From Chloroflexus islandicus (lineage in GTDB: Bacteria; Chloroflexota; Chloroflexia; Chloroflexales; Chloroflexaceae), in contig NZ_LWQS01000040.1 of assembly GCF_001650695.1 (NCBI RefSeq), positions 1 to 64,000 of the forward strand: a stretch of 64,000 nucleotides of DNA. The letters are read 5' to 3'. Positions within the stretch are counted from its first letter, which is position 1, and each line of letters opens with the position of its first letter. The translations under genes and the position numbers were made by a program. Positions 18,194 to 27,697 of this stretch are shown piece by piece. Below the pieces are notes generated by a model. It made no database searches, was not told the DNA's origin, and was given only the letters and a program-made list of their open reading frames with translations.

Positions 18194-19042
18194 TCACTTT
18201 GGCGCGCTCGAACGCGGCTTACGCAGCGTAAACATGACATAGAGCGGGTCGGTGCGATCAAACCGCTCTTCCAACGGATGCACGATCCACGCCAGCAGCA
18301 GATCTTTTAAGATAAAAGTTCGCCAAAATCGGGTCAGTTTGGTCTCGTGATAGCGCCAATTGAGGATCGAGCGGCCAAAACCGCGCAACGGACTGATCTG
18401 CAACCCAGCCGGCTGCACATAGACCCGTTGGATATCTTCGTCATTGTAGAAGCGGAAGAACGAACCAGACTTCCCTTCTTGGACAAAGGCATTGCGGGCC
18501 ACGCGCTTGAAGCGACGGATCCCTTCAAAGAAACCGGTGCGCTCGCCGCTGGTATACGGAATCGTAATCACCGCAATCCCATCTGGGGCCAACACCCGGC
18601 CAATTTCACGCCCAACCGCTTCATCATCAGGAATGTGTTCAAGGGTTGAGACAGCGGCAATTCGGGCCACCGAATTGGAACGAAACGGCATCGCAGTTGC
18701 GCTGGCGACAATCGGGAAGAACCGGCCATCACCGGGACGCGCGGTGGCGGCCCGCTTCGCCTTTTGCCAGCGTACCCGATCGGCGTCAAGTTCGAGTACG
18801 ACCACATCAAGGCCCTCTTTGGCCAGCATGTGCGGAAAGGAAGAGGTGCCTGAGCCAATATCAACCACCAGATCGCCGCGACGCACATCGAGCGCCTTGG
18901 TGGCCCACGGATATTCAATCAATCGCCAGAGACTAAAATCGTTAACGGTGCGGCGTAAGATACGCCAGCCGTTGAGCGCTACTTCATACGCAATACAGCG
19001 CAATGCACTCAACCGGATTGGTCGTCGTCGAGAACGGTTCAT
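18194..19042 (-). CDS. SAM-dependent methyltransferase (class I)
   Basis: 282-residue Rossmann-fold methyltransferase. Motif I is VVDIGSGTSSFP, the acidic end of strand 2 is VVVLELDADR, and STLEHIPDDEAV with EIGRVLAPDG are the usual motifs 4-5. The N-terminal 45 residues and C-terminal 70 residues are family-specific and not recognised. The start is set by the promoter at 19089-19116, which would initiate near 19082 and thus excludes upstream ATGs at 19087 and 19120. The small-molecule, lipid or glycan target is unknown. Confidence 0.82.
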   Translation of the reverse strand: MNRSRRRPIRLSALRCIAYEVALNGWRILRRTVNDFSLWRLIEYPWATKALDVRRGDLVVDIGSGTSSFPHMLAKEGLDVVVLELDADRVRWQKAKRAATARPGDGRFFPIVASATAMPFRSNSVARIAAVSTLEHIPDDEAVGREIGRVLAPDGIAVITIPYTSGERTGFFEGIRRFKRVARNAFVQEGKSGSFFRFYNDEDIQRVYVQPAGLQISPLRGFGRSILNWRYHETKLTRFWRTFILKDLLLAWIVHPLEERFDRTDPLYVMFTLRKPRSSAPK

Positions 19043-19088
19043 GCAAATCACCACATCTACTGAAATACCGCCCGGAACGCGGCACATC

Positions 19089-19116
19089 AGTATAGCATGA
19101 GATCGAAGCTGATCAA
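19089..19116 (-). promoter_or_regulatory. Minus-strand promoter of the methyltransferase gene
   Basis: TTGATC (complement of 19111-19116), a 16-base spacer and TATACT (complement of 19089-19094). Predicted start about 19082, 40 bases before the ATG at 19042. Confidence 0.6.
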
Positions 19117-19327
19117 TCAAACTACATTCCTGAAAATCCTTAGATGACTATACGCGATGATTTGGGCAAACAGATCGACGCTCAGAAAAAGTTTCTCATC
19201 ACAGTTATGCTTTCGCAACGCAAGTCACTGCCCACAAGGGCGTATTCCTCATTCTTATCAGCCAAAACCGCTCTGCCAACATCCTGCCGGCGAATTGCTC
19301 AAACAATCAAATGATTGACTATCATGC

Positions 19328-19333
19328 TACAAT
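19328..19333 (+). promoter_or_regulatory. Candidate -10 (TACAAT) for hemN-hemG
   Basis: TACAAT with TGC upstream, 107 bases before the hemN ATG. No good -35 at the correct distance. A long AT-richer stretch precedes it (19130-19320). Confidence 0.4.
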
Positions 19334-19439
19334 CAGATTCGATCATGCGTCTTTGGGCAAGCTCTGGGTTTGGTTTTTGCTTTCTTGTCCACGTAGTTTG
19401 CAAACGGAACTACAGAATCAGCCGGCAAGAGGGGTTGTT

Positions 19440-20813
19440 ATGACTGTTGAGATCACCCGCGCAACGATCGACCGCTACAACCGTCCCGGCCCACGCTACA
19501 CCAGCTACCCGACTGTCCCGCATTGGAACGCCCAATTCACTGCCGATGACTATCTGGCGGCGCTGCGCGACGTGGCAGCCACCGCCGATCCGATCAGCGT
19601 GTATGTGCATCTGCCCTTCTGCGCTGAACGGTGCGCGTACTGCGGCTGCAACGCTACCTCGACCAAACGGGCCGACGTGGTTGATCACTATCTCGACCGG
19701 CTCGAACGCGAGCTGGCAATGGTGACAGCCGCGCTCGGCACGGGGCGCAAGGTGGTGCAATTGCATTGGGGCGGCGGCACGCCCAATTTCTTGAATGAAG
19801 CGCAGTCGCGCCGTTTGATGGGCCTGCTGCGGGCCTCCTTTACTATTGACCCTGAGGCGGAAGTGGCGCTGGAAGTCGATCCGCGCATCGGCAGCCGCGA
19901 GCAGGTCTTCCTCTTCCGCGAGCTGGGGTTTAACCGGATCAGTTTCGGGGTGCAAGATATTGCCCACGATGTGCAAGTAGCGATCGGGCGGATTCAGCCG
20001 CTCAGCCAGACCGAGACGGTAGTGCTGGCGGCGCGCGATGCCGGCTTTGCCAGCGTGAATATCGATCTGGTCTACGGCCTGCCGTACCAGACGCCGGCCA
20101 GCTTTGCGGCGACGTTGCAGGCGATGATTGATCTGCGGCCTGACCGGGTTGCCTGCTTTAGCTACGCGCACCTGCCGCAGGCGCGCCCGAACCAGAAGCG
20201 GGTCGATGCGCGCCAGTTGCCGACCGGCTACGACAAGTTCCAGCTCTTCTTGCAAGCGATTGACGCTTTCACCGCTGTAGGGTATGAATGGATCGGGATG
20301 GATCACTTTGCGCTGGCCGATGACGAATTGGCGGTCGCGGCGCGCGAGCGGCGGTTGCAGCGCAACTTTATGGGGTATACGGTGTTGCCCGCGCCGCACC
20401 AGATCGGCTTCGGGATGAGCGCGATCGGCGATTTGGCCGGGCGCTATGCCCAGAACGATGCCCATCTCGGCAATTACCAGCGTGCAATTGATGCCGGCGA
20501 GCTGCCGATCACGCGCGGGATGCGGCTGAGTGACGACGATCTGATGCGGCGGAAGGCGATCATGCATCTGATGTGCAACCTTGAGGTGCCATTCGATCTG
20601 GCATTGCCGCCGCACGGACAACCGCTCGGCGAGGCGTTTGCTGCCGAGATCGAACGGATCGCGGCCTACGCCGACGACGGGTTGGTCGAGGTGGAACCGC
20701 GCCGCTTGCGCGTCACCGAGCGCGGACGGTTCTTTGTGCGGAATCTGGCGATGGAATTGGATCGCTATCTGCAACAGGCGACGGAACGGCCGATCTTTTC
20801 GAGCACGGTATGA
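19440..20813 (+). CDS. hemN: Oxygen-independent coproporphyrinogen III dehydrogenase
   Basis: 457-residue radical-SAM enzyme that converts coproporphyrinogen III to protoporphyrinogen IX. The 4Fe-4S motif is C61-x3-C65-x2-C68-x-C70, the four-cysteine pattern of true HemN, and GPRYTSYPT near the N-terminus is the HemN family signature. HFALADDELAVAAR and LQRNFMGYT fit the HemN C-terminal half. The start at 19440 has AGAGGGG upstream and matches the family length. Twelve bases separate it from the protoporphyrinogen oxidase gene, so the two probably form an operon supplying haem and bacteriochlorophyll precursors. Confidence 0.95.
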   Translation: MTVEITRATIDRYNRPGPRYTSYPTVPHWNAQFTADDYLAALRDVAATADPISVYVHLPFCAERCAYCGCNATSTKRADVVDHYLDRLERELAMVTAALGTGRKVVQLHWGGGTPNFLNEAQSRRLMGLLRASFTIDPEAEVALEVDPRIGSREQVFLFRELGFNRISFGVQDIAHDVQVAIGRIQPLSQTETVVLAARDAGFASVNIDLVYGLPYQTPASFAATLQAMIDLRPDRVACFSYAHLPQARPNQKRVDARQLPTGYDKFQLFLQAIDAFTAVGYEWIGMDHFALADDELAVAARERRLQRNFMGYTVLPAPHQIGFGMSAIGDLAGRYAQNDAHLGNYQRAIDAGELPITRGMRLSDDDLMRRKAIMHLMCNLEVPFDLALPPHGQPLGEAFAAEIERIAAYADDGLVEVEPRRLRVTERGRFFVRNLAMELDRYLQQATERPIFSSTV

Positions 20814-20825
20814 GGAGTAGCGCGT

Positions 20826-22250
20826 ATGATGGCAGCATACGACAGTGTCGTGATCGGGGGCGGCATCGGCGGGTTGGCGGCAGCCTATACCCTCTACAAA
20901 CGGGGGTACCGGGTGCTGGTGATCGAAGCGGCCAACCGGGTTGGCGGCGTGATCCACAGTGTCACCACGCCGGAAGGGTTTACGCTCGATTGCGGGCCAA
21001 ACACGCTGGGCACGAAAGACGTGCGGTTGTGGCAAGAGCTGATCGACCTTGGCTTGCGCGAGCGGATCACGCCGGCCACGCGCCATGGCAAGCGGCGGTT
21101 TATCTTGATCAACGGCAAGCCGGTTGAGATTCCCAGCTCGCCGGTCAGTCTCGTCACCACGCCATTGCTCTCGTGGCAAGGCAAGCTGCGCGTGCTGGCC
21201 GAACCGTTTGTCAAGAACGAACCGGCCAGTGCCGACGAGAGCGTGGCCGCCTTCTTCAACCGCCGGATCGGCCCCGAAGCGACAGCGCGCCTGCTCGACC
21301 CATTTGTGGCCGGCGTGTATGCCGGCGATCCCAACCAACTATCGATCGCAGCGGTCTTCCCCTCACTGTGGGAAGCGGCCCAACGCGGCGGCAGCATTGT
21401 GCGCGGCATGCTCAAGCAACCCAAGCAAAAACCGGCGGTAAGCGAACCAAAGATGCGCAGCCGCACCTTCAGCTTCCGGGCCGGCTTGGCCGAATGGCCG
21501 CGTGCGCTGGCTCGCGCGCTTGGCGCGGGCAATGTCTGGACGGGACGAAAAGCGGTTGGCTTGCGCAACCGTGGCGGTTACTGGGAAGTGACGGTGGATG
21601 GTGCGGGCGAGATTGAGACAATCACCGCGCGTAGCGTGATCATCGCCACACCAGCCTACGCCGCTGCCGAATTGGTCGAATCACTCGATACCGGCGCCGC
21701 CAGCGCATTGCGGCACATTCCGTATGCGCCGGTGGCCGTGGTTCACCTTGGCTTCCGCCGCGACCAGCTCTCGCGCGAGCTGAACGGGTTTGGCGTACTG
21801 GCCCCATCGAGCGAACGGCGGCAGTTCCTCGGCATTCTGTGGGCCTCCAGCCTCTTCCCACACGTCGCGCCGGCTGATCGGGCGCTGACAATTACGCTGG
21901 CGGGCGGCGCGATCCGGCCCGAATTGGCCGAGCAGAGCGAGGAGGCGCTGATCGAGTCGGCCCTCCGCGACAACCAGCAGGTGCTGGGCATCAGCGGCCA
22001 ACCGCTGTTGACCCACGTCACGCGCTGGCGCTATGCGATCCCGCAGTACACCTTCGGCCATCGCGAACGGATGGCCGCGATCGAGCGGCTCGAACAGCGC
22101 TGGCCAACGTTGCAGTTGACCGGCAGCTACCGCGGCGGCGTCGGCGTGCCCAAGACGTGGGCCACTGGCGTGCAGGCCGGCGAGCGGGTGGCAGCCGCGC
22201 TCGACGCGCAAGGCGCAACGACCGCCACCTTCGAGCAGGCACGCGGGTAA
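20826..22250 (+). CDS. hemG: Protoporphyrinogen oxidase (HemG/HemY type)
   Basis: 474-residue FAD enzyme oxidising protoporphyrinogen IX to protoporphyrin IX. The dinucleotide-binding site VVIGGGIGGLAAAYTL is at residues 8-23, followed by EAANRVGGVI and the family motif TLDCGPNTLG. The C-terminus shows GSYRGGVGVPKTWATG, the second FAD contact. GAGGAG precedes a double ATG (20826 and 20829); either may be used. It requires an electron acceptor such as oxygen, whereas its operon partner HemN is oxygen-independent, which suits an organism alternating between oxic and anoxic growth. Confidence 0.93.
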   Translation: MMAAYDSVVIGGGIGGLAAAYTLYKRGYRVLVIEAANRVGGVIHSVTTPEGFTLDCGPNTLGTKDVRLWQELIDLGLRERITPATRHGKRRFILINGKPVEIPSSPVSLVTTPLLSWQGKLRVLAEPFVKNEPASADESVAAFFNRRIGPEATARLLDPFVAGVYAGDPNQLSIAAVFPSLWEAAQRGGSIVRGMLKQPKQKPAVSEPKMRSRTFSFRAGLAEWPRALARALGAGNVWTGRKAVGLRNRGGYWEVTVDGAGEIETITARSVIIATPAYAAAELVESLDTGAASALRHIPYAPVAVVHLGFRRDQLSRELNGFGVLAPSSERRQFLGILWASSLFPHVAPADRALTITLAGGAIRPELAEQSEEALIESALRDNQQVLGISGQPLLTHVTRWRYAIPQYTFGHRERMAAIERLEQRWPTLQLTGSYRGGVGVPKTWATGVQAGERVAAALDAQGATTATFEQARG

Positions 22251-22269
22251 AGAGCAAGCGAGGCAGGGG

Positions 22270-22545
22270 TATGGAGTGCGGCAGTATCACTGCCGCATTC
22301 CATCATGACGGCGGCAGTTGCCGCTCGGCGCGCTGGTAAGGGGGCAAGCGGAGCCTTTGGCGTGCGGCAGTATCACTGCCGCATTCCATAGTTGTACCCT
22401 GCCGCATTCCATCATGACGGCGGCAGTTGCCGCTCGGCGCGCGAGTAAGGGTGCAAGCGGAGCCTTTGGCGTGCGGCAGTATCACTGCCGCATTCCATAG
22501 TTGTACCCTGCCGCATTTCATCTGTTGCAGCGGCAGTTGCACTGC
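22270..22545. repeat. Tandem 109-bp repeat with GTGCGGCAGT hairpins
   Basis: Two direct repeats with period 109 (for example 22353 and 22462) include CAAGCGGAGCCTTTGGCG. Each contains an ATGGAGTGCGGCAGT-type inverted repeat (9-15 base stem, ATC loop). Related hairpins occur at 52587-52609 and 57641-57675. The array follows hemG and may end its transcript, but it is longer than any terminator needs. No gene is supported here. Confidence 0.75.
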
Positions 22546-22611
22546 TGCACGCTCTGGTAACAATTCACGCTCAACCAACCACTATCCCTCTCTTCTGCCT
22601 CATCAATGCAG

Positions 22612-22617
22612 TACAAT
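22612..22617 (+). promoter_or_regulatory. Candidate -10 (TACAAT) for the ADP-ribosylglycohydrolase
   Basis: TACAAT 45 bases before the ATG at 22662; poor -35. Confidence 0.4.
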
Positions 22618-22661
22618 ACCAACGTTCACTGCCATAAGAGCCAGCTTATAGGAGAGGGACA

Positions 22662-23591
22662 ATGGACAGATATGACTGCATCGCGGGAGGGTTATACGGC
22701 CTCCTGATCGGCGACGCGCTAGGGGTGCCATACGAATTTCACCCACCTAACGAGCTGCCGCCACCCGAACAGATTGACATGCAGCCGCCGGTTAACTTCG
22801 CGCGCAGCCACCCCAATGTCCCGCCGGGAACGTGGTCAGACGACGGGGCTTTGGCCTTGGCACTGCTTGACTCATTGCTCACATGTGACCGGCTCGATCT
22901 CAATGACGTTGCCCTCAAGTTCAGAGCGTGGTATGAACAGGGCGCGTATACCCCTGACGGCATCGTCTTCGATGCAGGTATTCAAACGGTCAAAGCCATC
23001 CAAGCGTTGCAGCGAGGCTTGCCACCGTACCGGTCGGGGCCGGCAGGCGAATACGACAACGGCAACGGTTCGCTCATGCGGGTATTGCCGCTCGCCCTCT
23101 GGCACACCGGCGACGATCGGGCGCTGGTGGCCGATGCGCACATGCAATCATTGCCGACCCATGGCCATCTGCGGGCACAAATCTGCTGCGCGTTGTACTG
23201 CTTGTGGGCACGCTACGAATTGGTTGGCGACAACGATGCATGGGCAACGGCAACCCACCGGCTGCGCGAGATCTACGGCAACGGGCAAGCACGGATCGAG
23301 CTGGAAACGCATATCCGGCCCGACGATCCGGCGCCGGGAGCAGGCAAAGGTTACGTGGTTGACACGCTACGCTCGGCGCGGTGGGCAGTGGAGCAAGGCC
23401 ACAACTACGAGCAGGTGGTGCGGGCAGCGATTCGGCTCGGATACGACACCGACACCACGGCGTGCGTCGCAGGCGGGATTGCCGGCATCCGCTATGGTCT
23501 TAGCGGCATCCCTGAAGGCTGGCGGCGCCAACTGCGCGGGCAGGAATTGGTAGAACCATTATTGGCGCGGTTATGGCAACACCACGGGTAG
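22662..23591 (+). CDS. ADP-ribosylglycohydrolase (DraG/ARH family)
   Basis: 309-residue hydrolase of the DraG/ARH superfamily, which removes ADP-ribose from proteins or other targets. Metal-binding residues are seen in GTW-S59-D60-D61-G and in D262-TDTTACVAGG, the two hallmark di-magnesium sites; AGGLYGLLIGDALGVPYEF is the family N-terminus. AGGAGAGGG precedes the ATG. No ADP-ribosyltransferase partner gene lies nearby, so the target is unknown. Its stop codon lies inside a 36-base palindrome shared with the convergent glycosyltransferase gene. Confidence 0.9.
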   Translation: MDRYDCIAGGLYGLLIGDALGVPYEFHPPNELPPPEQIDMQPPVNFARSHPNVPPGTWSDDGALALALLDSLLTCDRLDLNDVALKFRAWYEQGAYTPDGIVFDAGIQTVKAIQALQRGLPPYRSGPAGEYDNGNGSLMRVLPLALWHTGDDRALVADAHMQSLPTHGHLRAQICCALYCLWARYELVGDNDAWATATHRLREIYGNGQARIELETHIRPDDPAPGAGKGYVVDTLRSARWAVEQGHNYEQVVRAAIRLGYDTDTTACVAGGIAGIRYGLSGIPEGWRRQLRGQELVEPLLARLWQHHG

Positions 23592-23619
23592 GGAGAACGC
23601 ATGCGTTCTCCCTACCCGT
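23584..23619. terminator. 36-base perfect palindrome, bidirectional terminator
   Basis: Two 18-base arms (ACGGGTAGGGAGAACGCA and its complement) meet without an unpaired spacer. It contains the stop codon of the plus-strand gene and touches the stop codon (23619-23621) of the minus-strand gene. Confidence 0.75.
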
Positions 23620-24791
23620 TACCCGTGCCGGGTTGGCGTTTTCGGCTGCAAACTCAACTGCTGATGGATGACGCGGGCAATCTGCATAGCGCCATCACGG
23701 GGCACAGCATGCTTCAGCCGCTCGACCGTCGCCGTATAGAGGGCCGGGTCTTCGAGATTGCTAATTGCAGCGACAATCCGCTCGTTGGTGGGGCAGAAAA
23801 AGCCCAATTCGTAATTCAGCACAAAATCAATGTTACCGTGCTCTTGAATCCCGACCGCCTCGGTCACGATCACCGGCTTGCGCATCACCAGCGCCTCCAT
23901 CAGCGTACCGGGGCCGGCTTTCGTTACCACCACATCACTCGCGGCCATTAGCTCTTCCATATTGTTGACAAAGCCAAACAGATGGGTATGGGGCAAGCGC
24001 GGCCCCCGGCGCAACTCTTCGTAGAGAGCGCGGTTCTTGCCGGTGACGACGAGCAACTGCTTATCAGGCATCTGCTGCTCGAGCGTTTGTACTAGCTCAC
24101 CGAGCCGGCCCGACCCGACGCCGCCGGCGGTCAGCAAGACGGTGAAGCGATCGGGATCAAACCCCAAAGCGCGGCGCACAGCCAGCGCATCACGGTTCTC
24201 GGCGGCAAACTTGGGATGCACCGGAAAGCCGCAACGCTGCAACTGGCTCGGCTTCATGCCGCGCTTGTGCATCAGACGGTACGCCTCATCGGTGGGGGTG
24301 AGGGCCAGATCAACGCCGGGATAGCTCCACGCCGCATGCAGCGTCACGAGATCAGTCACGACGGTCACCACCCGAAACGCATTATGCCGGCGCCGCCGGG
24401 CCGCGCAGACGAGGCGATGCACCAGCGGATGGGTGACAACCACTAGTCGCGGACGGCGTTCGGCCAGCAGGCGTTCGAGATTCTGGCGGGCAATCAGATA
24501 GACCACTCGCGAGAGAAAGCCAACAGTTGAGCGCGAATTGGTCAGTTGGAACGAGAAATTGTACAGTTTCAGCCAGCGAGTCGAAAGCTGGTCATAGAGA
24601 CCGGGAGCGCTGCGCACGCCGGGCACATTTGTGGCCTGCAACAGATCCTCGATGGCCCACGTAATGCTCCCGCCCGACAACTGTTCGAGCGCCGCGCTAA
24701 TCGCCACCGCTGCGCTGCGGTGGCCGCCGCCGGTATCAGAAATGGCAAACAGCACATCAATCGGCTGCCGATTCGTAGCGGTCTCAATCAT
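23619..24791 (-). CDS. MGDG-synthase-like glycosyltransferase (GT28 family), second gene
   Basis: 390-residue GT-B glycosyltransferase related to monogalactosyl/monoglucosyl diacylglycerol synthases and MurG. The N-terminal lipid-facing loop reads SDTGGGHRSAA, and the C-terminal nucleotide-sugar region VVTKAGPGTLMEALVMRKPVI with EAVGIQEHGNIDFV is typical. It overlaps the upstream homologue by 8 bases (ATGATTGA), so the two are translationally coupled. In green filamentous phototrophs MGDG-type lipids coat the chlorosome, giving a plausible role; the sugar is not determined. Confidence 0.85.
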   Translation of the reverse strand: MIETATNRQPIDVLFAISDTGGGHRSAAVAISAALEQLSGGSITWAIEDLLQATNVPGVRSAPGLYDQLSTRWLKLYNFSFQLTNSRSTVGFLSRVVYLIARQNLERLLAERRPRLVVVTHPLVHRLVCAARRRRHNAFRVVTVVTDLVTLHAAWSYPGVDLALTPTDEAYRLMHKRGMKPSQLQRCGFPVHPKFAAENRDALAVRRALGFDPDRFTVLLTAGGVGSGRLGELVQTLEQQMPDKQLLVVTGKNRALYEELRRGPRLPHTHLFGFVNNMEELMAASDVVVTKAGPGTLMEALVMRKPVIVTEAVGIQEHGNIDFVLNYELGFFCPTNERIVAAISNLEDPALYTATVERLKHAVPRDGAMQIARVIHQQLSLQPKTPTRHG

Positions 24792-25923
24792 AGCGATGTT
24801 GTTCTAGATCAGCGATGACCTTCTCGGCAATCTCAAGCGCAGCGTGTGGCCGGGCCGCCGCCTGCGCGCACTGGCGCATTTCCAGCAACATGGTGGGATG
24901 GTTGAGCAGATTGAGCACGGCCCGCGGGGTCGACTCGCACATCCGCAATTGGATGCCGCTGCCGGTGCTGACCACATAATCAGCATTCCATTCCTCGTGA
25001 CCGGGGATGGGGTCAATAATTACCATAGGCGTTCCCCGCGCCATCACCTCGCTGACAATCAGGCCACCCGCTTTGGTAATCACCAAATCGCTCGCCGTAA
25101 TCAGATCATCGACGTAATCGATAAAACCAAGCACACGCAGATCGACACTCGGGGTCGAGATAAAATCGCTCAGCGACTCGACCAGCGTGGTATTGCGTCC
25201 AGCCACAACCACGAGGGTCGCCTTGAGGTCACTTTGCATCAAGCCGCTCACGATTTGGCGCACGTGATCATCATCAACCCCGCCGCCGAATAAGGTGACA
25301 ACCGTGCCATCAAGCGGCAAATCACGCCGCATGCGGGCCATCCGGCAATCGTTAGGCTGGGCAAACTGGGGATCGATCGGGATCCCGCTCACCACAATCT
25401 GCTGCGGGCTAATGCCGCGCTCGATCAATTGGGCGCGCGTTTGCTCATCACCCACAAAATAGCCATCAATTTCGGTATATGTCCAGAAGGTATGGGCCGC
25501 ATAATCGGTAATCACGCAATAGATCGGCTCAACGAGGCGCGCGCTGCGTTTATAGCCGACGAGCAGCTCCATCGGCAAGAAGTGGGTGCAGATAATCACT
25601 TCTGGTTGAAACGCGCGCAGCACCTCTTTGAGACCATTGGTACCGATGCTCTCAACCAGTTTGCGAATATTGTTGGTAATTTCAGCCAGATTCGGATCAG
25701 CGTTGGTCTGGGTATAAAAATACCCCCACACCAGCGGCGCCCGATCGGTCAATTCAAGGTACGAGCGCGCATAGGCGAGACGGAACAGGCGCGAAGTATG
25801 ATCGAGCACATCCTCAACCCGCACCTCTCCCGGCTGGCGACGGCTAAACGCAGCGGCCAACGCTTCGGCTGCGCGTTTGTGGCCAGTGCCAACCGATGCG
25901 TGCAAAATCAAGACTCGCGGCAT
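24784..25923 (-). CDS. MGDG-synthase-like glycosyltransferase (GT28 family), first gene
   Basis: 379-residue GT-B enzyme homologous to its downstream neighbour. N-terminal HASVGTGHKRAAEAL is the MGDG synthase glycine-rich loop; VITDYAAHTFW, VVSGIPIDPQF and VITKAGGLIVSEVMARGTPMV are family motifs, and GHEEWNADYV closes the donor site. Two consecutive paralogues could add two sugars in sequence (mono- then diglycosyl lipid) or use different sugars. The operon starts from the region divergent to the pyr promoter. Confidence 0.87.
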   Translation of the reverse strand: MPRVLILHASVGTGHKRAAEALAAAFSRRQPGEVRVEDVLDHTSRLFRLAYARSYLELTDRAPLVWGYFYTQTNADPNLAEITNNIRKLVESIGTNGLKEVLRAFQPEVIICTHFLPMELLVGYKRSARLVEPIYCVITDYAAHTFWTYTEIDGYFVGDEQTRAQLIERGISPQQIVVSGIPIDPQFAQPNDCRMARMRRDLPLDGTVVTLFGGGVDDDHVRQIVSGLMQSDLKATLVVVAGRNTTLVESLSDFISTPSVDLRVLGFIDYVDDLITASDLVITKAGGLIVSEVMARGTPMVIIDPIPGHEEWNADYVVSTGSGIQLRMCESTPRAVLNLLNHPTMLLEMRQCAQAAARPHAALEIAEKVIADLEQHRYD

Positions 25924-26028
25924 AACAGTATCTCCGGCGAGGCGCCATCTCGGCGCGCAAGTAGTTGCTCACTTGACGGTATGGTACCATGTTTCGCCGT
26001 TATGTGTGGCGAGGCGCCCCACCGTTTG

Positions 26029-26057
26029 TTGACACCCCCGCCGGGGTGTGGTACGAT
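26029..26057 (+). promoter_or_regulatory. Promoter of the pyr operon
   Basis: TTGACA (26029-26034), a 17-base spacer and TACGAT (26052-26057). The spacer holds an inverted repeat ACACCCC-N4-GGGGTGT (26032-26049), a possible operator in addition to the downstream attenuator. Confidence 0.8.
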
Positions 26058-26064
26058 GCAACCG

Positions 26065-26095
26065 CCTTTAATACAGCCCCGTGAGGCTGTAAAGG
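26065..26095 (+). promoter_or_regulatory. PyrR-binding RNA element
   Basis: The leader contains CCTTTAA, CAG, CCCGTGAGGCTG and AAAGG in the order and spacing of the PyrR anti-antiterminator stem-loop. The CCTTT/AAAGG and CAGCC/GGCTG halves pair around the CGTGA loop. With UMP bound, PyrR should hold this loop and allow the following terminator to form. Confidence 0.9.
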
Positions 26096-26110
26096 AGCAT
26101 AAATAGATGA

Positions 26111-27686
<1,576 letters not shown>

Positions 27687-27697
27687 GGGGGGATACA

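Noticed and set aside
19410-21338. A 642-codon open frame on the minus strand across hemN and hemG
   Set aside because: It lies opposite two genes with complete enzyme motifs. GC-rich codon use creates long antisense frames; the translated sequence has no domain or SD.
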